Shown here one piece after another: positions 1 to 7,383 of a stretch of DNA of 64,000 nucleotides. A model generated the notes under the pieces. It saw only the letters and a list, made by a program, of their open reading frames with translations, had not been told where the DNA came from and searched no databases. Position numbers and translations under genes: made by a program. The stretch is from Sphingobium limneticum (lineage in GTDB: Bacteria; Pseudomonadota; Alphaproteobacteria; Sphingomonadales; Sphingomonadaceae), in the NCBI RefSeq assembly GCF_008710155.1, contig NZ_VYPZ01000008.1, positions 62,001 through 126,000 on the forward strand, read 5' to 3'. How positions within the stretch are numbered: the first letter of the stretch is position 1; each line of letters starts with the position of its first letter.

Positions 1-395
1 AGCGCGGCATCACCGGCTTTTGTTGGGGCGGTCGGATCGTGTGGCTCTATGCCGCCCATAGTGCCAAGCTGAATGCCGGGGTGGCTTATTATGGCCGGCT
101 GGTGAGCGACAAGACGGCGTTGCAGCCATTGAGCGCGATCGAGGAAGTGGGCAAGCTCAAGGCGCCGGTGCTGGGGCAATATGGCGCACTGGACAAGGGC
201 ATTCCGGTCGCGGACGTGGACGCGATGCGGGCGGCGCTGACCAAGGCTGGCAAGTCGCCGCCCGACGCGATCACCGTCCATGCCGGTGCCGAACATGGCT
301 TCATGGCCGATTATCGCCCCAGCTATAACGAGGCCGCCGCCAAGGCCGCATGGGATGCGACGCTTGGCTGGTTCGGCACCTATGTGAAGAAGTAG
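1..395 (+). CDS. dienelactone hydrolase family protein (3' part only)
   Basis: The gene enters from the left edge; the reading frame is open from base 3, so the real start lies outside the window. The first visible residues contain GFCWGGR, the nucleophile elbow of dienelactone hydrolases (G-x-C-x-G-G with Cys as nucleophile). The Asp of the triad is probably in GALDKGIP and the His in AEHGF. These three landmarks in this order fit the C-terminal two thirds of an alpha/beta hydrolase of the DLH family (usual length about 220-290 residues). The family opens dienelactones or related esters in the cytoplasm or periplasm. The substrate cannot be told from the sequence. The stop abuts the convergent peroxiredoxin gene with a gap of one base. 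Confidence 0.85.
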   Translation, partial: RGITGFCWGGRIVWLYAAHSAKLNAGVAYYGRLVSDKTALQPLSAIEEVGKLKAPVLGQYGALDKGIPVADVDAMRAALTKAGKSPPDAITVHAGAEHGFMADYRPSYNEAAAKAAWDATLGWFGTYVKK

Positions 396-396
396 C

Positions 397-927
397 TTAC
401 TTCCCCTTCATCGCCTGAACGGCGGCCAGCGTGCTCTTCACATGCTCGGCATAGTTCATTTCGCTATGGACGAAGGCGACGCGGCCCGAGGGGGCGATGA
501 CATAGGAGGTGCGGTCGGTCATGCCCGGCCGCATCTTCAGGGCGACGTCATAGCCCGTCACGATCGCCGGCCCGGCCGAGGCGACGGCGAACTTGCCGGC
601 ACATTCCTTGGTCGAGAAAGCGACGAGATCGTCGACCGGGTCGGCCGACATGCCGATGACGGTGGCGCCGGCCGCCTTGAACTTGTCGATATTCTCCGCA
701 AATTCGCGCGCTTCGGCCGAGCAGCCCGGCGTGAACGCCTTGGGGAAGAAATAGAGGACCACAGGGCCGCGCTTGAGCTGATGCGACAGGGTCAGCGTGA
801 AGGTCTTGCCCGCCTGCGCGCCGCGCGTGGTGAAATCGGGCGCCTTGGTCCCGATGGCGAGGGCGGCCATGGCGTTGCTGGACATCAGCGTGGCGGCAGC
901 GGCGAGGAGAAGAGACAGGCGCTTCAT
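397..927 (-). CDS. periplasmic peroxiredoxin (AhpC/TSA, PrxQ/BCP-like)
   Basis: 176 residues. A hydrophobic N-terminus ending in SSNAMA-A is a clear Sec signal peptide, so the mature thioredoxin-fold enzyme is exported. The peroxidatic Cys is C69 in FTPGCSAEA, the TPGC signature of the PrxQ/BCP class. A second Cys, C109 in TKECAG, could be the resolving residue. The enzyme would reduce hydroperoxides using thiol donors. The ATG is chosen because it opens the signal peptide and overlaps the stop of the upstream VOC gene by four bases (ATGA), which implies translational coupling. An export signal on a PrxQ-type protein is less common than the cytoplasmic form. The export call is inference from the N-terminus. 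Confidence 0.9.
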   Translation of the reverse strand: MKRLSLLLAAAATLMSSNAMAALAIGTKAPDFTTRGAQAGKTFTLTLSHQLKRGPVVLYFFPKAFTPGCSAEAREFAENIDKFKAAGATVIGMSADPVDDLVAFSTKECAGKFAVASAGPAIVTGYDVALKMRPGMTDRTSYVIAPSGRVAFVHSEMNYAEHVKSTLAAVQAMKGK

Positions 928-1334
928 GACGGGGTTCCTTGGGTCGGATGGCGATGGTCGGGCTGTTCCCATAATTCGATCGCATTGCCCTCCGGATCGT
1001 GGATGCGGGCAAAGCGGCCGAGGACGGGATCGTCCCATTCGGGCTTGGTGATGATCTCAACGCCTGCGCCGCGCAAGTGGGCCAAGAGGGAATCGAGATC
1101 GGACACGCGAAAATTCAGCATGAAGGCCTTGTCGGCGGCGAAATAGTCGCTGTCCGCCTTGAACGGGGCGAAGACCATGGGTCCGCCCTGCGGCTGCCAG
1201 ATCCATTCATTGGGCGGGTCGGCGGGATCGACCACGCAGCCGCCGCCGACATTCAAATGCGTGCGATACCAGGCCGCCAGCGCATCGGGATCGCGCGCAC
1301 GAAAGAACAGGCCGCCCATTCCCAGCACCGGCAT
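924..1334 (-). CDS. VOC (glyoxalase/bleomycin resistance) family protein
   Basis: 136 residues forming a single vicinal-oxygen-chelate fold with two beta-alpha-beta-beta-beta repeats. It starts GGLFFRARDPDALAAWYRTHL and ends with RIHDPEGNAIELWEQP, the typical VOC C-terminal metal-ligand strand where the Glu of IELWE is a ligand. The start at 1334 is preceded by GGGAG at good spacing. It is the first gene of a two-gene unit with the peroxiredoxin (four-base overlap). VOC members include glyoxalase I, dioxygenases and antibiotic-binding proteins. Nothing here fixes the substrate, and the pairing with a peroxidase only hints at a role in reactive-compound detoxification. Confidence 0.88.
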   Translation of the reverse strand: MPVLGMGGLFFRARDPDALAAWYRTHLNVGGGCVVDPADPPNEWIWQPQGGPMVFAPFKADSDYFAADKAFMLNFRVSDLDSLLAHLRGAGVEIITKPEWDDPVLGRFARIHDPEGNAIELWEQPDHRHPTQGTPS

Positions 1335-1445
1335 GGCATCAACTCCCCTGATGGTCGGGGCTGAGCCTAGCATGGTGGCGTGGCAAGGAAAGGGCTTCGG
1401 AAAGCGGCGCCGGGAACTGGCGGAGGACTGGCCGGTTTTTCCGTT

Positions 1446-1949
1446 ATGCGAAACTTTTCCTCTGACTTGCTGATGCTGCCGCTGCTGCTCGTCACCGCCT
1501 GCAACCGCGCGGCGGACAAGCAGAACGACCAGCCGGGCGTCGTCACCAATATATTGGACCAGACGCTGCCCAATATGGAGGCCGCGCCCGCCAACGGTAT
1601 CACGCCGGTCGAAACGGTGCCGCGGGTGGAAACGCCGCCGCCCGCCGCTGCGGCCGATGGGCTGGTCCCGGCCGCGATGCAGGGGCGCTGGGCGGGGGCG
1701 GCGGAACGGTGCGGCGACAAGGCGGCGGCGCTGGAACTGACGGTGATGCCCGACCAGCTGCTGTTCCATGAAAGCGTCGGCACGGTGAAGCAGGTAACCC
1801 AAGACGCAGATGGCCGCGCGGCGGTGGAGGCCGCCTTCACCGGTGAGGGCCAGAGCTGGACCCGTACGCTGGCGCTGACCCTGTCGAAGGATGGCAAGGC
1901 GCTGACGGTGGTGAATGACGGGACGGCGGTGACGCGCAAGCGCTGTTGA
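1446..1949 (+). CDS. hypothetical lipoprotein
   Basis: 167 residues. The N-terminus MRNFSSDLLMLPLLLVTAC carries a lipobox (LVTAC), so the protein should be lipidated and anchored in the envelope. After a low-complexity Pro/Thr/Val linker comes a compact domain of about 95 residues (GRWAGAAERCGDK to the C-terminal RKRC) with two Cys that could form a disulfide. I do not recognise the family. The ATG is chosen because upstream in-frame codons would put a charged stretch in front of the signal peptide. It is divergent from the VOC gene and followed by about 600 bases without a gene. Confidence 0.75.
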   Translation: MRNFSSDLLMLPLLLVTACNRAADKQNDQPGVVTNILDQTLPNMEAAPANGITPVETVPRVETPPPAAAADGLVPAAMQGRWAGAAERCGDKAAALELTVMPDQLLFHESVGTVKQVTQDADGRAAVEAAFTGEGQSWTRTLALTLSKDGKALTVVNDGTAVTRKRC

Positions 1950-2016
1950 GGTGAACCGTTCGAGGTGAGGGCGAAGTTCACACCGTTGCACGGCTTTTGC
2001 GCGGCAAGCGCTCGCG

Positions 2017-2078
2017 AGGCTTTCGCGATGCGCTCCCAAGGCTTTCGCCATGCGCGCCCAAGGCTTTCGCGACGCGTC
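2017..2078. repeat. 22-bp imperfect tandem repeat, about 2.8 copies
   Basis: Three successive units at 2017-2038, 2039-2060 and 2061-2078 begin AGGCTTTCGC and differ by only a few substitutions in the second half (for example GATGCGCTCCCA versus CATGCGCGCCCA). The repeat lies between the lipoprotein stop and the recF region and is not in a gene. Confidence 0.8.
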
Positions 2079-2270
2079 ACGTCCTACAGGGGTGCCGACC
2101 GTCAGGGTCACATGCGCGCGCCACCGACGCGGCAGTGCTTCGGGCCTGCGCGTGACGGGTGGGCAGATGGAGGGCCGGAGCTTCATTCCTGAGGATAGAT
2201 CAGAGAAAATCCAACATTGGAAGCGTAGTAAGAGGTGGCTGGTAGCGACCGAAATGGACGCTTCACTTGC

Positions 2271-2423
2271 CCTCTCCCGTTTTCACGGGAGAGGCTACGG
2301 AGACTTGGCAGCTTGCTGCCTAGTCGATGTCGGTGAGGGCCTTGCTTCTTCCTGAACAAAGACTTCCTGCCAGAAAGAAGAAAGACCCTCACCCAACCCT
2401 CTCCCGTGAAAAACGGGAGAGGG
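2271..2423. repeat. nested palindromic intergenic element (REP pair-like)
   Basis: Two hairpins bound the element. The left one is CCTCTCCCGT-TTTC-ACGGGAGAGG (2271-2294); the right one is CCCTCTCCCGT-GAAAA-ACGGGAGAGGG (2397-2423). Between them, 2332-2354 and 2371-2393 form a further imperfect inverted pair (GGTGAGGG versus CCCTCACC ends). This nested two-hairpin layout resembles bacterial REP doublets. No transposase is present. Confidence 0.75.
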
Positions 2424-2548
2424 CTAAGAAACCGGACCGTCCGCTCCCCGCCCATTCCCGCCAGCGTTTCGGCAGCCATCACGCCAGCCCCGCCCCCTTC
2501 CCCAACGCCGCCCTTCCCTCCCCCGCCCGCCCCGGCTACAGCCGCGCG

Positions 2549-3619
2549 ATGATCGGCCGTTTGACCTTGAGCGATTTCCGCAATCATGCGGATGCGCTGA
2601 TCCTGCCCGATCATGCCTTCATCCTGTTGACCGGCGACAATGGCGCGGGGAAGACCAATATATTGGAAGCGGTGTCGATGCTGGCGCCGGGGCGCGGGCT
2701 GCGCGGTGCGGCGCTGTCGGCCATGGCGCGGCAGGACGGCGGCGGCGGTTTCGGCATTGCGGCGGAAGTCGATGGGGCGATGCTGGGCACCGGCGTTACC
2801 GCCGCCAGTCCCGACCGGCGGCAGGTGCGGATCGGCGGCGTGGCGTCGTCCGCCAATGCGCTGGCCGATCATCTGTCGATCGTGTGGCTGACGCCGGCGA
2901 TGGACCGGTTGTTTCTGGACAGTCCGGGCGGGCGACGGCGGTTTCTGGATCGGCTGACGCTGGCGCTGCACCCCGGCCATGCCGCGCATAGCGCCCGCTA
3001 TGACGCGGCGATGCGCGCGCGCAACCGGCTGCTGGCGGACATCCGCCGGGCCGATCCCGCCTGGCTCAGCGCGCTGGAAGCGCAGATGGGCGAGCATGGC
3101 ACGGCGCTGGCGGCGGCGCGGGCGGATCTGGTGGCGCGGTTGAACGACGCGCTGGCCGACCAGCCCGACGAACCCTTCGCCCGGCCGCTGATCGCGATCG
3201 AGGGGGAGGAAGCGAGCGACGAACCCTTGGCGCAGCGGCTGGCGCGCGAGCGGCGGCGCGATGCGGCGGCGGGGCGGACGTTGAGCGGGCCGCATCGCCA
3301 CGACCTGTCGGTTACCCATATCGCCAAAGGTCAGGCCGCCGCACTCTGTTCCACCGGCGAGCAGAAGGCGTTGCTGCTGTCGATCCTGCTGGCCCATGCC
3401 GCGCTGGTGGCGGCCGACCGGGGCCAGCCGCCCGTCCTGCTGCTCGACGAAGTGGCCGCGCATCTCGACCCGCTGCGCCGCGCCGCACTCTTCCAACGTT
3501 TGCAGGAAAGTGGGGGTCAGGTGTGGATGACGGGCACCGAATCCAGTCTTTTCAGTGAATTACCTGATGCAACCCGGCTGACTGTAACGGCCGGCCATGT
3601 TTTTCGTTCCGCAGCATAA
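2549..3619 (+). CDS. recF: DNA replication and repair protein RecF
   Basis: 356 residues, the usual RecF length. It is an SMC/ABC-type ATPase that loads RecA at gapped DNA with RecO and RecR. Visible motifs are [10 protein letters not shown] at the N-terminus, Walker [10 protein letters not shown] (about residues 30-38), the ABC signature in [10 protein letters not shown], and Walker [13 protein letters not shown] near the C-terminus. The ATG at 2549 opens the conserved [13 protein letters not shown] start; no strong Shine-Dalgarno precedes it. The gene stands alone rather than in a dnaA-dnaN-recF-gyrB group, although dnaN lies about 8 kb downstream on the same strand. Family assignment is firm. 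Confidence 0.97.
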   Translation: MIGRLTLSDFRNHADALILPDHAFILLTGDNGAGKTNILEAVSMLAPGRGLRGAALSAMARQDGGGGFGIAAEVDGAMLGTGVTAASPDRRQVRIGGVASSANALADHLSIVWLTPAMDRLFLDSPGGRRRFLDRLTLALHPGHAAHSARYDAAMRARNRLLADIRRADPAWLSALEAQMGEHGTALAAARADLVARLNDALADQPDEPFARPLIAIEGEEASDEPLAQRLARERRRDAAAGRTLSGPHRHDLSVTHIAKGQAAALCSTGEQKALLLSILLAHAALVAADRGQPPVLLLDEVAAHLDPLRRAALFQRLQESGGQVWMTGTESSLFSELPDATRLTVTAGHVFRSAA

Positions 3620-3640
3620 CGCATCGACGAAACGACTCGT

Positions 3641-3668
3641 CGCCCGACGCTTGTCGGTTCGTCGGGCG
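3641..3668 (+). terminator. hairpin after recF, possible terminator
   Basis: A perfect 9-bp stem CGCCCGACG / CGTCGGGCG with a 10-base loop sits 22 bases after the recF stop. There is no T tract after it, so intrinsic termination is uncertain. It could instead protect the 3' end of the transcript. Confidence 0.4.
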
Positions 3669-3727
3669 TCTGGCCTAAGACCGGCATCGGGGTTCAAGCC
3701 TTAAAAACAAGTCGGGGTCGCAATCGC

Positions 3728-4258
3728 ATGTTCGCTGGTTTTCGCGCGGTTTTCGCGGCATCTGTTCTTGCGCTTTCGACTCTCTTCGCTGTTCCCGCCA
3801 CCGCCGGCACGCTGCAATGCGCACCCTTTGCCCGGCAGGTTTCCGGTATCGACATCCACGGCAATGCCAACACCTGGTGGGGTCAGGCCGAAGGTCGCTA
3901 CGACCGTGGCCATGAACCCCGCGTCGGTGCCGTCCTGGCTTTTGCGGCCAGCCGCTCCATGCCGGTCGGCCATGTCGCCATGGTCAGCAAGGTCGTCAAC
4001 GACCGCGAAGTGCTGCTGACCCACGCCAACTGGTCCTATCGTGGTGGTATCGAGCGCAATGTCCGCGCCATCGACGTATCGGCCAATAATGACTGGTCCG
4101 ACGTGCGCGTATGGTACGGCCCGATCGGCAATCTGGGCCTGCGTTCCAACGCCGCCCGCGGCTTCATCTACGCCAGCGCGCCCAAGGGCATCGACCAGCC
4201 GGTGCAGATCGCTTCGGCCGACACGACCGGCGGCGCCGCCGTCCGCTCGGCTTTCTGA
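3728..4258 (+). CDS. secreted CHAP-domain protein (copy 1)
   Basis: 176 residues. A signal peptide ends near VPATA-G. The rest is a single CHAP (cysteine, histidine-dependent amidohydrolase/peptidase) domain. The probable nucleophile is C31 in LQCAPFAR and the general base H82 in PVGHVAMV; the conserved THANWS follows at 99-103. CHAP enzymes usually cut peptidoglycan amide bonds. Because the domain is exported and has no binding module, a role in cell-wall remodelling is inferred but not shown. A clear paralogue follows 190 bases downstream in the same direction (4449-5234). The two share the blocks LQC-PxAR-VSG, WW-QA-G-Y-RG, GHVA-VS and HANWS. Confidence 0.85.
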   Translation: MFAGFRAVFAASVLALSTLFAVPATAGTLQCAPFARQVSGIDIHGNANTWWGQAEGRYDRGHEPRVGAVLAFAASRSMPVGHVAMVSKVVNDREVLLTHANWSYRGGIERNVRAIDVSANNDWSDVRVWYGPIGNLGLRSNAARGFIYASAPKGIDQPVQIASADTTGGAAVRSAF

Positions 4259-4324
4259 CACTCCTCCCCAGATTATTTCGGGTCGGACGCTGTTCGACCC
4301 TCATCCCTGACTTTTTCGTTTTCC

Positions 4325-4367
4325 GCATTCTGCGAGACGTCGGCTGTGCCAGCCGACTTCAGAATGC
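4325..4367. other. two-tier stem-loop between the CHAP genes
   Basis: The outer arms GCATTCTG (4325-4332) and CAGAATGC (4360-4367) enclose the inner stem GTCGGCTG-TGC-CAGCCGAC (4339-4357). All paired bases match. It lies in the 190-base gap between two paralogous genes and lacks a T tract. It may be a terminator-like or regulatory element, or a repeat. Confidence 0.55.
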
Positions 4368-4448
4368 TCTAGGCTTAACCCTTTCCAAAGGAAGCGGGTT
4401 CTAGGGTCGATCCCGGTGGGGCGATTCTAAAGTTTCGGGATCGCATAG

Positions 4449-5234
4449 ATGTTTCGAGCGATGCGCTGGACCGCAGCCCTGCTGCTGTCCGGACTGGCAA
4501 CTGCGCCCTCATGGGGTTCTGCGGTGCTGCAATGTGTACCCTATGCCCGGATCGTGTCGGGCGTAGCGATCAGGGGCGATGCGCTGACCTGGTGGGATCA
4601 GGCGGATGGACAATATAAGCGCGGCAGCAAGCCCAAAAAGGGTGCGGTGCTGGCGTTCCGGCCCAATGGTCCGATGACGCTGGGCCATGTCGCGGTCGTC
4701 AGCAGGATATTGGATGATCGCCGCGTGCTGATCCGCCATGCCAACTGGTCGGTGCCCGGCGCCATCGAGGAAGATGTGCTGGCGATCGACGTGTCGGCCG
4801 ACGGCGATTGGAGTCAGGTGCGCGTGTGGCACAGCCCGACGGGCCAGATGGGCGCGCGGACCAACCCGACCTATGGCTTCATTTACCCGGCCAAGGCCAG
4901 GCTGCATGACTTCACGCCGGACGCGACGTTGGGCAGCAGCGTGCGCTTTGCCAAGGTCGATTCGGATATGTGGGACGAGCGGGCATTGCCGGCTGTGATG
5001 CGCCAGCCGCAGGCGGTGCCGGCGTCGGCCAGAGCCGTGCTCACCAGCCCCACGCGGATGGCGGCAGCGACGCCCATGCCTGTCAAGGCGGCAAAGCCCG
5101 CAAAGGCGCCGCGTGCGCGCACGCCGCATCTGGAGGCCGATCCCTTCATCGTCGAATATGCCGATGCCGCGCCGTCGCAGCGGACGCTGAGCGCCATCAT
5201 CGCCGATGTGCGGCGCGAAACGGCGATGAATTGA
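4449..5234 (+). CDS. secreted CHAP-domain protein (copy 2) with C-terminal extension
   Basis: 261 residues. The N-terminal signal peptide runs to about residue 24. The CHAP domain follows, with C29 in LQCVPYAR and H80 in LGHVAVVS, and it aligns along its length with the preceding gene. Unlike copy 1 it carries about 110 extra C-terminal residues. These comprise an Ala/Pro/Lys-rich segment (VKAAKPAKAPRAR) and a short acidic end, which look disordered and could tether it to the wall or a partner. It is probably a peptidoglycan hydrolase in the periplasm. It is followed directly by a strong bidirectional terminator. Confidence 0.85.
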   Translation: MFRAMRWTAALLLSGLATAPSWGSAVLQCVPYARIVSGVAIRGDALTWWDQADGQYKRGSKPKKGAVLAFRPNGPMTLGHVAVVSRILDDRRVLIRHANWSVPGAIEEDVLAIDVSADGDWSQVRVWHSPTGQMGARTNPTYGFIYPAKARLHDFTPDATLGSSVRFAKVDSDMWDERALPAVMRQPQAVPASARAVLTSPTRMAAATPMPVKAAKPAKAPRARTPHLEADPFIVEYADAAPSQRTLSAIIADVRRETAMN

Positions 5235-5240
5235 CAAACA

Positions 5241-5268
5241 AAAAGGGCGCCGTCACCGGCGCCCTTTT
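5241..5268. terminator. bidirectional intrinsic terminator
   Basis: A perfect 12-bp stem AAAAGGGCGCCG / CGGCGCCCTTTT with loop TCAC gives a T tract on both strands. It lies between the convergent CHAP copy 2 and DUF3297 genes and should end both transcripts. Confidence 0.9.
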
Positions 5269-5273
5269 CTATG

Positions 5274-5549
5274 TCACTCCGCGTCGGCGGGCTTGTCTTC
5301 GCTGCCCTCGGCGGGGTTTTCGAACCAGGCTTCGACCTCACCGGTCAGCTTGATCGTCAGCGGATTGCCGTAACGGTCGCGGCTCTTGCCGGCGGCGACG
5401 CGGATCCAGCCTTCGGAAATATTATATTCCTCCACATCCTTGCGCTCACGGCCCTTGAAGCGGATGCCGATGCCGCGCTGAAGCACTTCCATGTCGAAAT
5501 GGGGACTTTTGGGATTGGTGGAGAGGTGGTCGGGAGGCGTGTCGCTCAT
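5274..5549 (-). CDS. DUF3297 family protein
   Basis: 91 residues. The sequence MSDTPPDHLSTNPKSPHFD followed by GIGIRFKGRERKDVEEYNIS and IKLTGEVEAWF matches the small conserved DUF3297 proteins of proteobacteria, whose function is unknown to me. It has no signal peptide or membrane segment, so it is probably cytoplasmic. It is the last gene of a minus-strand group and lies 53 bases after the trypsin-like protease, followed at once by the terminator at 5241-5268. Confidence 0.85.
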   Translation of the reverse strand: MSDTPPDHLSTNPKSPHFDMEVLQRGIGIRFKGRERKDVEEYNISEGWIRVAAGKSRDRYGNPLTIKLTGEVEAWFENPAEGSEDKPADAE

Positions 5550-5602
5550 GATGAGATTCCTTGAAAAGCTGTGCTGCGCCTAGCGTCTGAGCCACTATTG
5601 CG

Positions 5603-6439
5603 TCAACCGCCGCGCTTTTCGTCCACATCGCAATAGATGCGCCGGATTACTCCTTCGTCCAGCCAGGCGGCAAAGCGGCTTTCCGCGTCGGCGCTGCCGG
5701 CGAAGGGATAGGCGACCGGCCGGTCGTCCACCGCGCCGCTGGCCCGCGTCAGCCGGGCGACGGCGTCGGGCGCGGTGGTCAGGATGCGGCCGCGCCGGTC
5801 GGTCGACGCGCTGTTGACGCCCACGACGCGGCCATCTTCGGCAAAGACCGGGCCGCCGCTGATGCCCGACAGGGTGCCGTCGCCGGAGGGAATGCGTCCT
5901 TTTTCGGCCCAGGCCAGCACCGGTTGCGTGAGGTCGCTGCGGCCGCGCCGGGCGCTCGCCTCCCCGATCAGTTCGGATAGGACCAGCGTGGGTTTGCCGG
6001 CGGGAAAGCCCATATGATAGCCCGGCGTGCCCGGTTGCGGCGCGCGGTTCGATAGCGGGAGCGCGCTGCTGCTGGGCAGGCCGTCGCGGACCAGCGCTGC
6101 GTCCGCCTCCCGGCTTTCCAGCACGCGCGACACCGGCCGGGCGAAGCGGCCATCCTCCAGCCCCACGCGCGTACAGTCATGGGTGACATGCTGCGCCGTC
6201 AGCCAGGCGCCGTCGCGATCGACGGCGAAGGCGGTGCCCATCGAATCGGCTGGGCCATCGGGACTGTCCTCGATCACGAACTGCTCGTCGCCCCAGCCGG
6301 GCATGGGCCGACGCGGGGAGCGGGGGTCATATTGCTCGACCTCCAGCGGGGGGACGCGAACATCCTGCCCGAACCAGGCGACCAGCAGCAACGCGCCCAG
6401 CGCGAAGGGCAGGCAGCCGCAACCCTTGCCACCCGCCAT
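5603..6439 (-). CDS. membrane-anchored trypsin-like serine protease
   Basis: 278 residues. The N-terminal hydrophobic segment (residues 9-23) should anchor or export it. The chymotrypsin-fold triad is visible: H84 in TAQHV, D113 in READAAL, and S195 in SGISGGPVF with the oxyanion-hole glycines. There is no PDZ domain, so it is not a standard DegP. It looks like a small single-domain S1 protease acting in the periplasm. It lies 4 bases downstream of the DUF350 gene, which suggests one transcript. The substrate is unknown. The region around the active Ser (GTLSGISGGPVFAEDGRVVG) is intact, so activity is expected. Confidence 0.88.
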   Translation of the reverse strand: MAGGKGCGCLPFALGALLLVAWFGQDVRVPPLEVEQYDPRSPRRPMPGWGDEQFVIEDSPDGPADSMGTAFAVDRDGAWLTAQHVTHDCTRVGLEDGRFARPVSRVLESREADAALVRDGLPSSSALPLSNRAPQPGTPGYHMGFPAGKPTLVLSELIGEASARRGRSDLTQPVLAWAEKGRIPSGDGTLSGISGGPVFAEDGRVVGVNSASTDRRGRILTTAPDAVARLTRASGAVDDRPVAYPFAGSADAESRFAAWLDEGVIRRIYCDVDEKRGG

Positions 6440-6443
6440 CGGA

Positions 6444-6866
6444 TCAGCCCGCCACCGCCGCAGCGGTGAGGCAGGCGATCGCCGCCTTCATCATGGCCAG
6501 GAAGATCGCGGCCGACCGCTCATTCGCCTCGATCCGGGCCGACAGCGTGCCGAGCAGGAAATCGACGAGACGAAAGGCGACGAGTTGCAGCACCAAAGTG
6601 ACGCTGCCCCAGATCACGATGTCCCAGACATTGACCGAGCCGGCGAGGCAGAAGCCGAGCGGTACGGCCAGGCCAATCGCCGCGCCGCCGAGCGAGATGG
6701 CGGCGGCTTCGTTGCCGCCACGGATCAGCGCAAATTCGTCATGTGGGGTGATCCACAGATAGAGGGCGAGCGCGGCGAGCCAGACGAGCGTGGCGCTGCC
6801 CAGATGCAGCAGGAGGATGGGAAGGCCCGATAAGAGGCTTTGGATAACGGGCATGGGATCGGTCAT
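6444..6866 (-). CDS. DUF350 (YjfL-like) inner-membrane protein
   Basis: 140 residues with four predicted membrane helices (about 12-34, 50-72, 76-98, 118-138). Motifs ITPHDEFALIRGGNEAAAISLGGA and IGLAVPLG are typical of DUF350/YjfL proteins, including the polar ALIRGGN loop. Function in the family is unclear to me. The ATG at 6866 is preferred over an upstream TTG and a later ATG at 6854, but no start has a strong ribosome binding site. It is the first gene of the minus-strand group with the serine protease (4-base gap) and DUF3297. Confidence 0.85.
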   Translation of the reverse strand: MTDPMPVIQSLLSGLPILLLHLGSATLVWLAALALYLWITPHDEFALIRGGNEAAAISLGGAAIGLAVPLGFCLAGSVNVWDIVIWGSVTLVLQLVAFRLVDFLLGTLSARIEANERSAAIFLAMMKAAIACLTAAAVAG

Positions 6867-6932
6867 GCCGTCAGAAATGCCGCAACCCGCCCCAAGGTTC
6901 AATCGGGGCGAGCTGCGATCGAAATATAGATA

Positions 6933-7235
6933 TCAGCGACAGATGCGTACGCGCACCCGGCGGTCGCGATATCGGTCGTAGCGCCATTCGTTCCAGCAGC
7001 GGGTGCGGTAACCGCGATTGCCTCTCCAGTCGCCGCGATGGCCGCGCCAGTCGCGACGGTCGTCCCAGCGGCGTCCATTGTCCCAGCGCCGGCGGTCGCC
7101 ACGGTCCCAATGGCGGTCGCGATCGCCGCGCCAGCCATTCCCGCCATAATATTGTGCCTGCGCCGGGACGGCGGTGGCGCCTACCCCAGCCATGGCAAGG
7201 CCCAGCACCGCCACGCCCTTCCAGAATAATTTCAT
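6933..7235 (-). CDS. secreted Arg/Asp/Trp-rich small protein
   Basis: 100 residues. A clean signal peptide ends PAQA-Q. The mature part is extremely rich in Arg, Asp, Trp, Gly and Tyr, with loose internal repeats such as RRWDNGRRWDDRRDW and RGHRGDWRGNRGYRTR. It ends in a short block with two Cys (RTRCW and RVRICR) that may form a disulfide. No enzymatic motif is visible. A good ribosome binding site (GGAG) precedes the ATG. It might bind anionic polymers or nucleic acids in the envelope, which is inference from charge only. I do not recognise a named family. Confidence 0.75.
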   Translation of the reverse strand: MKLFWKGVAVLGLAMAGVGATAVPAQAQYYGGNGWRGDRDRHWDRGDRRRWDNGRRWDDRRDWRGHRGDWRGNRGYRTRCWNEWRYDRYRDRRVRVRICR

Positions 7236-7303
7236 CTCTCATCTCCTCATAGTTCCCGCCCATGAGGGGGTGGGAGCATGAGGGCGAGAATGGACTCGTC
7301 CGA

Positions 7304-7342
7304 CTGAACCGTCAGCGAATGGCTCTGTCAGCGACGGTTCAG
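7304..7342. repeat. inverted repeat in the cfa/small-protein gap
   Basis: Perfect 10-bp arms CTGAACCGTC (7304-7313) and GACGGTTCAG (7333-7342) are separated by 19 bases. They lie upstream of the secreted small protein on the minus strand and 41 bases beyond the cfa stop. It may be a terminator stem for cfa or an operator. No T tract follows. Confidence 0.5.
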
Positions 7343-7383
7343 CCTGGAACGACGGAATGATATTCTGTTACGCCCAGCCGTTT

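Larger units (their letters stand above)
1950..2548. other. 599-bp gene-free stretch upstream of recF
   Basis: I see no convincing gene here on either strand. The stretch holds a 22-bp tandem repeat (2017-2078) and a large palindromic element (2271-2423), described separately. The last 120 bases before recF are C-rich and show no clear promoter or ribosome binding site. Confidence 0.6.

Noticed and set aside
7252..7350. EcfG-type (GGAAC-N17-CGTT) promoter near the small secreted protein
   Set aside because: GGAAC is present at 7346-7350 on the plus strand, but there is no correctly spaced CGTT and no gene downstream in that direction.
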